Source: Streptomyces sp. NBC_00459 (GTDB lineage: Bacteria > Actinomycetota > Actinomycetes > Streptomycetales > Streptomycetaceae). Taken from it: a stretch of DNA of 64,000 nt. Below, piece after piece: positions 44,215 to 52,194 of the stretch (positions are counted from its first letter, which is position 1; each line of letters begins with the position of its first letter). The translations under genes were made by a program, and so were the position numbers. Location: the NCBI RefSeq assembly GCF_036013955.1, contig NZ_CP107903.1, positions 7,626,001 to 7,690,000 of the forward strand, given 5' to 3'. Under the pieces are notes generated by a model that was not told the origin of the DNA, searched no databases, and saw nothing but the letters and a program-made list of their open reading frames with translations.

Positions 44215-44986
44215 GACGGCGGATCTCCCCACGCAGTTGTTCGGTGATCTCAATGGACAGTTCGGCCACGGGGGCGTCCTCGATACGACGTGGCTGCGGG
44301 ATCTCCACCGTCCACTCGCGCGCGATCCGGCCCGGCCGCGACGACAGCAGGACGACCCGCTGCGCGAGCCGCACCGCCTCCCGCACGTTGTGCGTGACGA
44401 ACAGGACGGAGACACCCGTCTCCGCCCAGATCCGGGTCAGCTCGTCGTGCAGCACGTCACGCGTGATCGCGTCGAGCGCCGCGAACGGCTCGTCCATCAG
44501 CAGCAGCCGGCTCTTCTGGGCCAGCGCCCGGGCCAGCGCGACCCGCTGGCGCATACCGCCGGACAGCTCGTGCACCCGCTTGTCGTACGAGCCCTGCAGC
44601 CGGACGAGGGCGAGCAGCTCGTCGGCGCGCCCGCGCCGTTCGTTCTTCGGAACTCCCCCCAGTTTCAGGGCGAGTTCGATGTTCCTGCCCGCGGTAAGCC
44701 ACGGGAAGAGGGCGTGCTCCTGGAACATCAGGGCAGGACGCCCGTCGGTCTTGATGCTGCCGGCGCTCGGGTCGTCGAGACCCGCGACAAGGTTGAGCAG
44801 TGTGGACTTGCCACAGCCCGAGGCCCCCAGGAGGGTGACGAACTCACCCGGCGCGACATCGAGCGTGATGTCGTCGAGGACGAGCTGCTGCCCGGCGGGC
44901 CCGGCGAAGGACTTCGATACGTGCTCGATTCGGGCGGCGTACTCGACTGACTCGGCCCGTTCGGCCTTGGCGATCGCGGTGGCCAT
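44201..44986 (-). CDS. Sulfonate/nitrate/taurine-type ABC ATPase
   Basis: 261 residues: Walker A GASGCGKST, Q-loop FQEHALFPWLT, ABC signature LSGGMRQRVALARAL, Walker B LLLMDEPFAALD and the switch His in VLFVTHNVREA. It energises the permease encoded next. Start ATG 44986 has an excellent AGGAGG site. The gene lies 35 bp downstream of the binding protein. Confidence 0.94.
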   Translation of the reverse strand: MATAIAKAERAESVEYAARIEHVSKSFAGPAGQQLVLDDITLDVAPGEFVTLLGASGCGKSTLLNLVAGLDDPSAGSIKTDGRPALMFQEHALFPWLTAGRNIELALKLGGVPKNERRGRADELLALVRLQGSYDKRVHELSGGMRQRVALARALAQKSRLLLMDEPFAALDAITRDVLHDELTRIWAETGVSVLFVTHNVREAVRLAQRVVLLSSRPGRIAREWTVEIPQPRRIEDAPVAELSIEITEQLRGEIRRHGQQ

Positions 44987-45021
44987 GGTCGTCACCTCCT
45001 GGGAACTCTCGGGGATCGGGA

Positions 45022-46170
45022 CTACTGGACGCCGAGACCGGCGTCGTCGACCGGGCTCTCGCCCTCGGCCTTCAGGACGTTGTTGAGGGGCGTGAGGTCG
45101 TAGATGCCCTTCAGCAGCGGGTCCTCCAGCAAACCGGCCTTGACCGCGTGCTCCGCCTCGGCGTTGAGGGTGGAGGCCAGCGGGTCGTTGGTGAACTGGA
45201 TGGACTTCCACGCCGGGTCGATGACCTCGGGCTTCAGCGCCTTGCCGGAGTCGATCGCGAGCTGCGCGTTGGCCGCGGCCTTCGCCGCGTCGGAGTTGGC
45301 GTTGATCCACTTGTTGGTGTCGACGGAGGCCTTCAGGACCGCCTCGACGGCCTTCGGGTGCTCCTTGAGGAACTTCTGCGACACGATGATGTTCGTGATC
45401 ACGAACTTCTTGTCCGGCCACAGGTCCGCCTCGTCGAGCAGCACCTTCGCGCCCTCGGCGACCAGCTTGGACGCGGTCGGCTCCGGCACCCAGGCGCCGT
45501 CGATGGAGCCGGACTTGTAGGCGTCCGGGGTCACCTTGTTGTCGGTGCGGACGACCGACACATCGCCCTTGCCGCTCTCCGCGTCGACCTTCCAGCCCTG
45601 GTCGGCGATCCAGTTGAGGAACGCCACGTCCTGGGTGTTGCCCAGCTGCGGGGTGGCGATCTTCTTGCCCTTGACGTCCTTGACGGACTTGATCTTCTTC
45701 GGGTTGACGACGAGCTTCACACCGCCGGACGCCGAACCGCCGATGATGCGGAGGTTGGTGCCCTTGGACTTGGTGTAGCCGTTGATCGCCGGGGAGGGGC
45801 CGATCCAGCCGATGTCGATGGAGCCCGAGTTGAGGGCCTCGATCTCGGAGGGACCGGCGTTGAAGACCTGGTACTTCGCTTCCGTGGCGCCCAGCGCCTT
45901 CTGGAAGTAGCCCTTGTTCACACCGACCAGCGCGGTGCCGTGGGTCAGGTTGCCGAAGTAGCCGATCTTGACGGAGTCGAGCCCGTCGATCTTCTGGGCG
46001 CCGGCGGCGACCTTCGCCTTGGAGCTGTCGTCCTTCGAGTCCGACCCGTAACCGCAGGCGGCGAGCGTCAGGAGGGGAAGTACGGCCACTGCGGCGAGGC
46101 CGCGGCGGAGAAGTGCAATGGGGGTGCCCCCATTCGAGCGAAGTCGAGAAAGGGGGAGGTTGGCAGGCAC
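45022..46170 (-). CDS. Sulfonate-type substrate-binding lipoprotein
   Basis: 382 residues with a lipobox (LAAC, Cys39) and an SsuA/TauA-like fold (VKIGYFGNLTHGTALVGVNKGYF, NAGPSEIEALNSGSIDIGWIGPSPAINGY, GKKIATPQLGNTQDVAFLNW). It should bind an alkanesulfonate, taurine or similar sulfur source. Start GTG 46170 after GAGAGGA. Residues about 5-16 (LPLSRLRSNGGTP) are encoded by a dispersed Streptomyces repeat, so the signal peptide appears to have been extended by a repeat insertion. Confidence 0.9.
   Translation of the reverse strand: MPANLPLSRLRSNGGTPIALLRRGLAAVAVLPLLTLAACGYGSDSKDDSSKAKVAAGAQKIDGLDSVKIGYFGNLTHGTALVGVNKGYFQKALGATEAKYQVFNAGPSEIEALNSGSIDIGWIGPSPAINGYTKSKGTNLRIIGGSASGGVKLVVNPKKIKSVKDVKGKKIATPQLGNTQDVAFLNWIADQGWKVDAESGKGDVSVVRTDNKVTPDAYKSGSIDGAWVPEPTASKLVAEGAKVLLDEADLWPDKKFVITNIIVSQKFLKEHPKAVEAVLKASVDTNKWINANSDAAKAAANAQLAIDSGKALKPEVIDPAWKSIQFTNDPLASTLNAEAEHAVKAGLLEDPLLKGIYDLTPLNNVLKAEGESPVDDAGLGVQ
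46118..46158. repeat. Streptomyces dispersed repeat with GGGGGTGCCCCC palindrome
   Basis: AATGGGGGTGCCCCCATTCG followed by AGCGAAGTCGAG and AAAGGGGGAG is a third known Streptomyces repeat type. It has a central 12-bp palindrome and a TCGAGCGAAGTCGA inner repeat. It lies inside the signal-peptide coding part of the binding-protein gene. Confidence 0.65.
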
Positions 46171-46207
46171 GGGAGGGGTTCCTCTCGTTGGCCCGGCGGT
46201 CACGCCC

Positions 46208-46306
46208 TCAGGTCGTGGCCGGGAGGTCGGCAGGTCTTCGTCGATGTCGGGACGTCCGGTGGGGGGACAGGGCGCGCAGGCAGTGCGCGTACGTCAGCAC
46301 GCACAT
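46208..46306 (-). CDS. Short Cys-containing ORF upstream of binding protein
   Basis: 32-codon reading frame (MCVLTYAHCLRALSP then Arg-rich RTSRHRRRPADL). It lies 37 bp before the binding-protein start within the sulfur operon and has Cys at positions 2 and 9. It could be a leader peptide tuned by cysteine supply or simply untranslated leader. Its ribosome site is weak, and no family is recognised. Confidence 0.3.
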   Translation of the reverse strand: MCVLTYAHCLRALSPHRTSRHRRRPADLPATT

Positions 46307-46398
46307 CGCGCGACCCCGCCCTGCCCGCTGCCGAGGGCGCCGCTGCCGACGCGGCCGCCCTCCTTCGCGAACGTGGAGTAGTAGTCGGTGGAGTTCAT
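46294..46398 (-). CDS. Short ORF between cysN and binding protein
   Basis: 34 codons beginning MNSTDYYSTFAKEGGRVG and ending ARCAC. It starts one base after the cysN stop (TGA-C-ATG), as coupled operon genes do, and overlaps the next short ORF by 13 bp. The terminal Cys-Ala-Cys would make ribosomes pause when Cys-tRNA is scarce. Not recognised; could be non-coding. Confidence 0.35.
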   Translation of the reverse strand: MNSTDYYSTFAKEGGRVGSGALGSGQGGVARCAC

Positions 46399-46399
46399 G

Positions 46400-47728
46400 T
46401 CAGAAGTCCCACCCGTCGTCCTCGGCCTCGTCCTTGACGGGCTCCGGGGACGCGAACGACTCGCCGACCATGCCCGCGGTGAGCGTGGTGCCGTCGTTCG
46501 GGTCGATCAGGATGAACGAACCGGTGCGCCGTGAGTCGGCGTACGAGTCGACGGGCAGCGGCTCGGCGGTGCGGATCTTCACGCGGCCGATGTCGTTGGC
46601 GACGAGCTGTCCCGGATGCGGGTGCAGGGACAGGTCGTCGAGCGTGAGACGGGACGGGATGTCCTTGACGATCGCCTTGACCGTGCGGGTGCCGTGCTTG
46701 AGGAGCACCCGGTGGCCGACCGTCAGCGGCGCGTCGGCGACATGGCACACGGTCGCCTCGATGTCCTGCGTGGTCGGCGGCGCGTCCTTGCTGGGCACGA
46801 TCAGGTCGCCGCGCGAGATGTCGATGTCGTCCTCCAGCAGGACGGTCACCGACTGCGTCGTATAGGCGACCTCGACCGCCTCGCCGAGCAGGTCGATACC
46901 GGAGATCTTCGACGCGTGGCCGGAAGGAAGAACCGTCACGGACTCGCCGACACGGAAGGAACCGGCGGCGATCTGGCCCGCGTAGCCCCGGTAGTCGGGG
47001 TGCTCGGCGGTCTGCGGCCGGATCACGTACTGCACGGGGAGCCGGGCATGGCAGTGGCTCAGGTCGTGGGCGACCGGGACCGTCTCCAGGTGCTCCAGGA
47101 AGGTCGGCCCGCCGTACCAGTCCATGTTCGCGGACGGGTCCACCACGTTGTCGCCGGCCAGCGCGGAGATCGGGATCGCGGTGATCTCCGGGACGCCCAG
47201 CTCCAGCGCGTACGCCGTGAACTCCTCGGCGATCGCGGCGAACACGGACTCCTGGTAGTCGACCAGGTCCATCTTGTTGACCGCGAGCACCACGTGCGGG
47301 ACACGCAGCAGCGCGGCGAGAGCCGCGTGCCGGCGGGTCTGCTCGACGACGCCGTTGCGGGCGTCGATCAGGATCACCGTCAGCTCGGCCGTGGAGGCAC
47401 CCGTCACCATGTTGCGGGTGTACTGCACGTGGCCGGGCGTGTCGGCGAGGATGAACCGGCGCTTCGGCGTGGCGAAGTAGCGGTACGCCACGTCGATCGT
47501 GATGCCCTGCTCGCGCTCGGCGCGCAGGCCGTCCGTCAGCAGTGCGAGGTCGGGGGTCTCCTGGCCGCGGCTCGCCGAGGCGCGCTCCACCGCCTCCAGC
47601 TGGTCGGTGAGGATCGACTTGGAGTCGTGGAGCAGCCGGCCCACGAGGGTGGACTTGCCGTCGTCGACGGAACCGGCGGTGGCGAACCGCAGGAGCGTGG
47701 TCTCGGTGAGTTCCGTGGTCGTGGTCAT
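46400..47728 (-). CDS. cysN: Sulfate adenylyltransferase GTPase subunit
   Basis: 442 residues, EF-Tu-like GTPase: P-loop GSVDDGKST, DTPGHVQYTRNM (G3), NKMDLVD (G4). The two beta-barrel domains follow to the C-terminus. GTP hydrolysis drives APS formation by CysD. No C-terminal APS kinase is fused, in agreement with the separate cysC gene. Start ATG 47728, two bases after the cysD stop. Confidence 0.96.
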   Translation of the reverse strand: MTTTTELTETTLLRFATAGSVDDGKSTLVGRLLHDSKSILTDQLEAVERASASRGQETPDLALLTDGLRAEREQGITIDVAYRYFATPKRRFILADTPGHVQYTRNMVTGASTAELTVILIDARNGVVEQTRRHAALAALLRVPHVVLAVNKMDLVDYQESVFAAIAEEFTAYALELGVPEITAIPISALAGDNVVDPSANMDWYGGPTFLEHLETVPVAHDLSHCHARLPVQYVIRPQTAEHPDYRGYAGQIAAGSFRVGESVTVLPSGHASKISGIDLLGEAVEVAYTTQSVTVLLEDDIDISRGDLIVPSKDAPPTTQDIEATVCHVADAPLTVGHRVLLKHGTRTVKAIVKDIPSRLTLDDLSLHPHPGQLVANDIGRVKIRTAEPLPVDSYADSRRTGSFILIDPNDGTTLTAGMVGESFASPEPVKDEAEDDGWDF

Positions 47729-47730
47729 GG

Positions 47731-48672
47731 CTAGAAGTACCCCTCGCGCTTACGGTCTTCCATCGCGGCCTCGGACATCTTGTCGTCGGCGCGGGTGGCG
47801 CCCCGCTCGGTCAGCCGGGAGGCGGCGATCTCGGCGATGACGTCGTCCAGCGTCACCGCGTCGGAGTCGACGGCACCCGTGCAGGACATGTCGCCGACCG
47901 TGCGGTAGCGGACCTGCCGCTTCTCGACGGTCTCGTCGGCCTTCGGGCCGCCCCACTCGCCGGCGGTCAGCCACATCCCGGCCCGCTGGAACACCTCACG
48001 CTCGTGCGCGAAGTAGATGTCCGGCAGTTCGATGCCCTCGCGGGCGATGTACTGCCAGACGTCCAGCTCGGTCCAGTTGGAGAGCGGGAAGACGCGCACG
48101 TGCTCGCCGGGCGCGTGCCGCCCGTTGTAGAGGTTCCACAGCTCGGGGCGCTGGCGGCGCGGGTCCCACTGCGAGAACTCGTCGCGCAGCGAGAACACCC
48201 GTTCCTTGGCCCGGGCCTTCTCCTCGTCGCGCCGGCCACCGCCGAACACGGCGTCGAACTTCTCGGCCTGGATCTTCTCGGTCAGCGGCAGCGTCTGGAG
48301 CGGGTTGCGGGTCCCGTCCGGACGCTCCTTCAGCACCCCGCGGTCGATGTACTCCTGGACGGAGGCGACGTGCAGCCGCAGCCCGTGGGCCGCCACCGCC
48401 CGGTCGCGGTACTCCAGGACCTCGGGGAAGTTGTGCCCGGTGTCGACGTGCAGCAGCGAGAAGGGGATCGCCGCCGGGGCGAACGCCTTCAGCGCCAGAT
48501 GCAGCATGACGATGGAGTCCTTGCCGCCGGAGAAAAGGATCACCGGCCGCTCGAACTCACCCGCCACCTCACGGAAGATGTGCACGGCCTCGGACTCGAG
48601 GGCGTCCAGGTGGGAGAGGGTGTACGGGGCATCGGTCGCGCCCCCGTGCGCCTTGGCAACGGTCGTCGTCAT
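47731..48672 (-). CDS. cysD: Sulfate adenylyltransferase subunit 2
   Basis: 313 residues of the PP-loop ATP pyrophosphatase family: PVILFSGGKDSIVMLHLALKAF is the PP-loop, HVDTGHNFPEVLEYRD follows, and the C-terminal zinc/arginine-rich RREGYF-like end (EDRKREGYF) is intact. It makes APS from ATP and sulfate with CysN. Start ATG 48672 overlaps the cysC stop (ATGA). Confidence 0.96.
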   Translation of the reverse strand: MTTTVAKAHGGATDAPYTLSHLDALESEAVHIFREVAGEFERPVILFSGGKDSIVMLHLALKAFAPAAIPFSLLHVDTGHNFPEVLEYRDRAVAAHGLRLHVASVQEYIDRGVLKERPDGTRNPLQTLPLTEKIQAEKFDAVFGGGRRDEEKARAKERVFSLRDEFSQWDPRRQRPELWNLYNGRHAPGEHVRVFPLSNWTELDVWQYIAREGIELPDIYFAHEREVFQRAGMWLTAGEWGGPKADETVEKRQVRYRTVGDMSCTGAVDSDAVTLDDVIAEIAASRLTERGATRADDKMSEAAMEDRKREGYF

Positions 48673-49205
48673 GCCAGTCCCCTCTCGGTGAGCAGCGCGT
48701 GGACAGCCGCCGCGGACTCCTGGACGGTCTGGTCCTGCGACTCGATCCGCAGATCCGGCGTCTCGGGCTCCTCGTACGGGTCGTCGACCCCGGTGAGCCC
48801 GGTCAGCTCGCCCGCGGCCTGCTTGGCGTACAGACCCTTCACATCGCGTACGGAGCACACCTCGACCGGGGTCGCCACATGCACCTCGACGTACGCGGTG
48901 CCGCTCTCCTGGTGCCGCTTGCGCACGGCCTCGCGGCTGTCCGCGTACGGCGCGATCACCGGGACCAGCGTCTTGACGCCGTTACGGGCGAGCAGCTCGG
49001 CGAGGAAGCCGATGCGCTGCACGTTCGTGTGCCGGTCCGCGCGGCTGAAGCCGAGGCCCGCCGAGATGAACTCACGGATCTCGTCGCCGTCCAGCACCTC
49101 GACGAGGTGGCCCTCCTCGCGCAGCCGGCCGGCCAGTTCGTACGCGATGGTGGTCTTGCCGGCGCTCGGCAGACCCGTGAGCCATACGGTGGCTCCGGTC
49201 GTCAC
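48669..49205 (-). CDS. cysC: Adenylylsulfate kinase
   Basis: 178 residues: P-loop GLPSAGKTT, LDGDEIREFISAGLGFSRADRHTNV and the substrate-binding VEVHVATPVEVCSVRDVKGLYAKQ. It phosphorylates APS to PAPS. I chose GTG 49205, which has a perfect AGGAG site and gives the family's usual length; an in-frame ATG 49250 overlapping the cysH stop would add a 15-residue acidic tail. Because the reductase next to it is an APS reductase, the PAPS made here is probably for sulfation or a side branch. Confidence 0.92.
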   Translation of the reverse strand: MTTGATVWLTGLPSAGKTTIAYELAGRLREEGHLVEVLDGDEIREFISAGLGFSRADRHTNVQRIGFLAELLARNGVKTLVPVIAPYADSREAVRKRHQESGTAYVEVHVATPVEVCSVRDVKGLYAKQAAGELTGLTGVDDPYEEPETPDLRIESQDQTVQESAAAVHALLTERGLA

Positions 49206-49249
49206 TGGTATCTCCTGGTCCTCGGGGGTCGCGGTCTCGGTCTGGGGCA

Positions 49250-49960
49250 TCAGCCGTGCAGCCCGCACTCGGTCTTGCCGCGGCCCGCCCAGCGGCCGGC
49301 GCGCGCGTCCTCGCCCTCCAGCACCCGGCGGGTGCAGGGCGCGCAGCCGACGGACGCGTAGCCGTCCATCAGCAACGGGTTGGTCAGTACGCCGTGTTCG
49401 GCGACGTACGCGTCCACGTCGTCCTGCGTCCAGCGGGCGATCGGGGAGACCTTGACCTTCTGCCGCTTCTCGTCCCAGCCGACGACCGGGGTGTTCGCCC
49501 GGGTCGGGGACTCGTCGCGGCGCAGGCCGGTCGCCCAGGCCGCGTACCCCTTGAGACCCCGCTCCAGGGGCTCCACCTTGCGCAGCGCGCAGCACAGGTC
49601 GGGGTCGCGCTCGTGCAGCTTCGGTCCGTACTGGGCGTCCTGCTCGGCGACCGTCTGGACGGGGGTGAGGGTGAGGACGCGGACGTCCATCACGGCCTCG
49701 ACGGCGTCGCGGGTGCCGATGGTCTCGGGGAAGTGGTAGCCGGTGTCGAGGAACACGACGTCCACGCCGGGCATGGCACGGGAGGCGAGGTGGGCGACCA
49801 CCGCGTCCTCCATGGAGGAGGTCACGCAGAAGCGCTTGCCGAAGGTGGCGGTGGCCCACTGGAGGATCTCCAGCGCGGAGGCGTCCTCCAGGTCACGTCC
49901 CGCCTGCTCGGCGAGCGCCTTCAAGTCGTCGGTCGTACGGTCTTCCTGAACCGTGGTCAT
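49250..49960 (-). CDS. cysH: Assimilatory APS reductase (4Fe-4S)
   Basis: 236 residues. The PP-loop-like SMEDAVVAHLA and DTGYHFPET, the cluster motif Cys-Cys (DLCCALRKVEPL) with GCAPCTR, and the catalytic Cys in TECGLHG are all present. The CC...CxxC cluster marks it as an APS rather than PAPS reductase. It yields sulfite for the upstream-encoded sulfite reductase. Start ATG 49960 after GGAGGGG, overlapping the stop of the Cys4 mini-protein. Confidence 0.95.
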   Translation of the reverse strand: MTTVQEDRTTDDLKALAEQAGRDLEDASALEILQWATATFGKRFCVTSSMEDAVVAHLASRAMPGVDVVFLDTGYHFPETIGTRDAVEAVMDVRVLTLTPVQTVAEQDAQYGPKLHERDPDLCCALRKVEPLERGLKGYAAWATGLRRDESPTRANTPVVGWDEKRQKVKVSPIARWTQDDVDAYVAEHGVLTNPLLMDGYASVGCAPCTRRVLEGEDARAGRWAGRGKTECGLHG

Positions 49961-50145
49961 ATCTCGTCCCCTCCGGTTTCCCGGTGCTGAAGTCCGCGGG
50001 CGAGGAGCCCGAGGAACTTCAACTGGAAGGCTCGATTGCAGGCTCCGCATTCCCAGGCGCCGTGGCCGCCCTCGATGGATTCGTTCGGACGCAGGTCCTC
50101 GTCGCCGCAGTAGGGGCAGTAGAAGGGGGCAGCGCGCTCGCTCAC
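49957..50145 (-). CDS. Cys4 zinc-ribbon mini-protein of the sulfate operon
   Basis: 62 residues with two CxxC knuckles (FYCPYCGDED and WECGACNRAF), a compact zinc ribbon or small Fe-S protein. It is coupled at both ends: GTG 50145 overlaps the sulfite reductase stop and its own stop overlaps the cysH start. A small gene in the same place in corynebacteria (cysX) is called ferredoxin-like. A role in electron or sulfur transfer to the sulfite reductase is likely by context but not shown. Confidence 0.85.
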   Translation of the reverse strand: MSERAAPFYCPYCGDEDLRPNESIEGGHGAWECGACNRAFQLKFLGLLARGLQHRETGGDEI

Positions 50146-51836
50146 GACAGCGACTCCTCGCCGGCCCGCGCGGCCCACGTGGCGAACCGCTCGCCGTCCT
50201 CGCGCTCCGCCTGGAAGTTCTTCAGCACGCGCTCGACGTAGTCCGGCAGCTCCTCCGAAGTCACCTTCAGACCACGGACCTTGCGGCCGAAACCGGCCTC
50301 CAGACCGAGGGCGCCGCCGAGGTGGACCTGGAAACCCTCGACCTGCTCGCCCGCGTCGTTCAGGACCAACTGGCCCTTGAGACCGATGTCCGCGACCTGG
50401 ATACGGGCACAGGCGTTCGGGCAGCCGTTGATGTTGATGGTGATCGGCTCGTCGAACTCCGGGATACGGCGCTCCAGTTCGTCGATCAGGGAGGCGCCGC
50501 GCGCCTTCGTCTCGACGATCGCGAGCTTGCAGTACTCGATGCCCGTGCAGGCCATCGTGCCGCGCCGGAACGGGGACGGCTTGACTGTCAGGTCGAGCGC
50601 CTCCAGGCCCTCGACGAGCGAGTCGACCTGAGCCTCCTCCACATCGAGCACGATCATCTTCTGCTCGACGGTGGTGCTGAGGCGGCCCGAGCCGTGGGCC
50701 TCGGCCAGCTCGGCGATCTTCGTCAGGATCGTGCCGTCCACGCGGCCCACGCGCGGGGCGAAACCGACGTAGAAGCGGCCGTCCTTCTGGCGGTGCACGC
50801 CGACGTGGTCGCGCCAGCGCTCGACGGGCTGGGCCGGAGCCGGGCCGTCGGTCAGCTTGCGCTTCAGGTAGTCGTCCTCCAGGACCTGGCGGAACTTCTC
50901 CACGCCCCAGTCGGCGAGCAGGAACTTCAGGCGGGCGCGGGTGCGCAGCCGCCGGTAGCCGTGGTCGCGGAAGATCGAGATGACGCCCTCGTAGACGTCC
51001 GGGACCTCGTCCAGCGGGACCCAGGCGCCCAGACGCTGACCGATCTTCGGGTTGGTGGAGAGACCGCCGCCGACCCACACGTCGAAACCGGGGCCGTGCT
51101 CGGGGTGCTCCACGCCTACGAACGCGATGTCGTTGATCTCGTGCGCCACGTCGAGCAGCGGCGAGCCGGAGATCGCCGACTTGAACTTGCGGGGCAGGTT
51201 CGAGAATTCCTTGTTGCCGATGATCCGGCGCTGGATCACCTCGATGGCGGGCGTGCCGTCGATGATCTCGTCCTCGGCGATCCCGGCGACCGGCGAACCG
51301 AGGATGACGCGGGGTGTGTCACCGCAGGCCTCGGTGGTGGACAGGCCGACCGCTTCGAGCCGGTTCCAGATCTCCGGGACGTCCTCGATACGGATCCAGT
51401 GGTACTGGACGTTCTGCCGGTCCGTGAGGTCGGCCGTGCCACGCGCGAACTCCTGCGAGATCTCGCCGATCACCCGCAGCTGGGCGGTGGTGAGCCGGCC
51501 GCCGTCGATCCGGACGCGCAGCATGAAGTACTCGTCGTCCAGCTCCTCCGGCTCCAGGATCGCGGTCTTGCCGCCGTCGATCCCGGGCTTGCGCTGGGTG
51601 TACAGGCCCCACCAGCGCATCCGGCCGCGCAGATCGTTGGGGTCGATCGAGTCGAAACCCCGCTTGGAGTAGATCGTCTCAATGCGTGTCCGCACATTGA
51701 GACCGTCGTCGTCCTTCTTGAACTGCTCGTTCCCGTTGAGCGGGGTGAAGTGACCCGCGGCCCACTGACCCTCACCACGGTGACGGCTCACCTTGCGGCG
51801 GGGCGCGGCGGCAGGGTTCTGCGGGGTGGCGGCCAT
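50142..51836 (-). CDS. sirA: Ferredoxin-dependent sulfite reductase
   Basis: 564 residues with duplicated nitrite/sulfite reductase domains. The siroheme/4Fe-4S ligands are ACTGIEYCKLAI and GCPNACA near residues 430-480. Siroheme-binding RQNVQYHW and TRARLKFLLADWG are present. It reduces sulfite to sulfide with six electrons from ferredoxin. It opens the operon; the leader peptide and inverted repeats upstream probably control it. Start ATG 51836 after AAGGACC. Confidence 0.95.
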   Translation of the reverse strand: MAATPQNPAAAPRRKVSRHRGEGQWAAGHFTPLNGNEQFKKDDDGLNVRTRIETIYSKRGFDSIDPNDLRGRMRWWGLYTQRKPGIDGGKTAILEPEELDDEYFMLRVRIDGGRLTTAQLRVIGEISQEFARGTADLTDRQNVQYHWIRIEDVPEIWNRLEAVGLSTTEACGDTPRVILGSPVAGIAEDEIIDGTPAIEVIQRRIIGNKEFSNLPRKFKSAISGSPLLDVAHEINDIAFVGVEHPEHGPGFDVWVGGGLSTNPKIGQRLGAWVPLDEVPDVYEGVISIFRDHGYRRLRTRARLKFLLADWGVEKFRQVLEDDYLKRKLTDGPAPAQPVERWRDHVGVHRQKDGRFYVGFAPRVGRVDGTILTKIAELAEAHGSGRLSTTVEQKMIVLDVEEAQVDSLVEGLEALDLTVKPSPFRRGTMACTGIEYCKLAIVETKARGASLIDELERRIPEFDEPITININGCPNACARIQVADIGLKGQLVLNDAGEQVEGFQVHLGGALGLEAGFGRKVRGLKVTSEELPDYVERVLKNFQAEREDGERFATWAARAGEESLS

Positions 51837-51960
51837 GTTTTTTGGTCCTTCGGGACAGGCGGAAAGCGGCTCTTACCTGCGCATAAGGGCGCATGGTCAG
51901 ACTGGCGCGGCTCTGCGCAGGCTGAGGCAAAGGGGAGGGCGCGGCGGTGCTGAGGGCTCT

Positions 51961-52044
51961 TCAGCTCGCCGGACAGATGGCGCTGGACATGCGGCCGAGG
52001 TCGACGTGCCGCCGACTCACCAAGGCAATCCCAGTTCCAGACAT
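51961..52044 (-). CDS. Leader peptide of the sulfur operon (RRHVDL type)
   Basis: 27 codons starting MSGTGIALVSRRHVDLGRM and ending SSAICPAS. The RRHVDLxR...SAxC pattern is that of the actinobacterial putative leader peptides found ahead of sulfur-assimilation genes, with a conserved Cys near the end. It lies 124 bp upstream of the sulfite reductase start. By analogy with cysteine-responsive leader peptides in mycobacteria, ribosome stalling at the Cys codon could set operon expression; this mechanism is inference here. Confidence 0.8.
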   Translation of the reverse strand: MSGTGIALVSRRHVDLGRMSSAICPAS

Positions 52045-52085
52045 GACGGAAGCGTGTCACGGCGATCTGGACACAGTCCAGCATT

Positions 52086-52124
52086 GTCCGCCATGCGGAC
52101 ACCCTTGTCTCGTACGGTGAGACA
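52086..52124. promoter_or_regulatory. Two inverted repeats in the sulfur operon promoter
   Basis: GTCCGC-CAT-GCGGAC (52086-52100) and TGTCTC-N7-GAGACA (52106-52124) are adjacent perfect inverted repeats 40-80 bp upstream of the leader peptide. The second looks like a dimeric repressor/activator site; NdgR/LtbR-type regulators are one possibility. They may also serve the region between the operon and the converging GNAT gene end. Confidence 0.55.
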
Positions 52125-52194
52125 GGGGTGTCGTCGGTCACATGGCGGGGTCACGACAGGTCGAACATCTTGCGGCCGACCGTTCCCGACCAGG

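Noticed and set aside
49206..49250. Upstream ATG 49250 for cysC
   Set aside because: It overlaps the cysH stop and would couple translation, but GTG 49205 has a perfect AGGAG site and gives the usual protein length.
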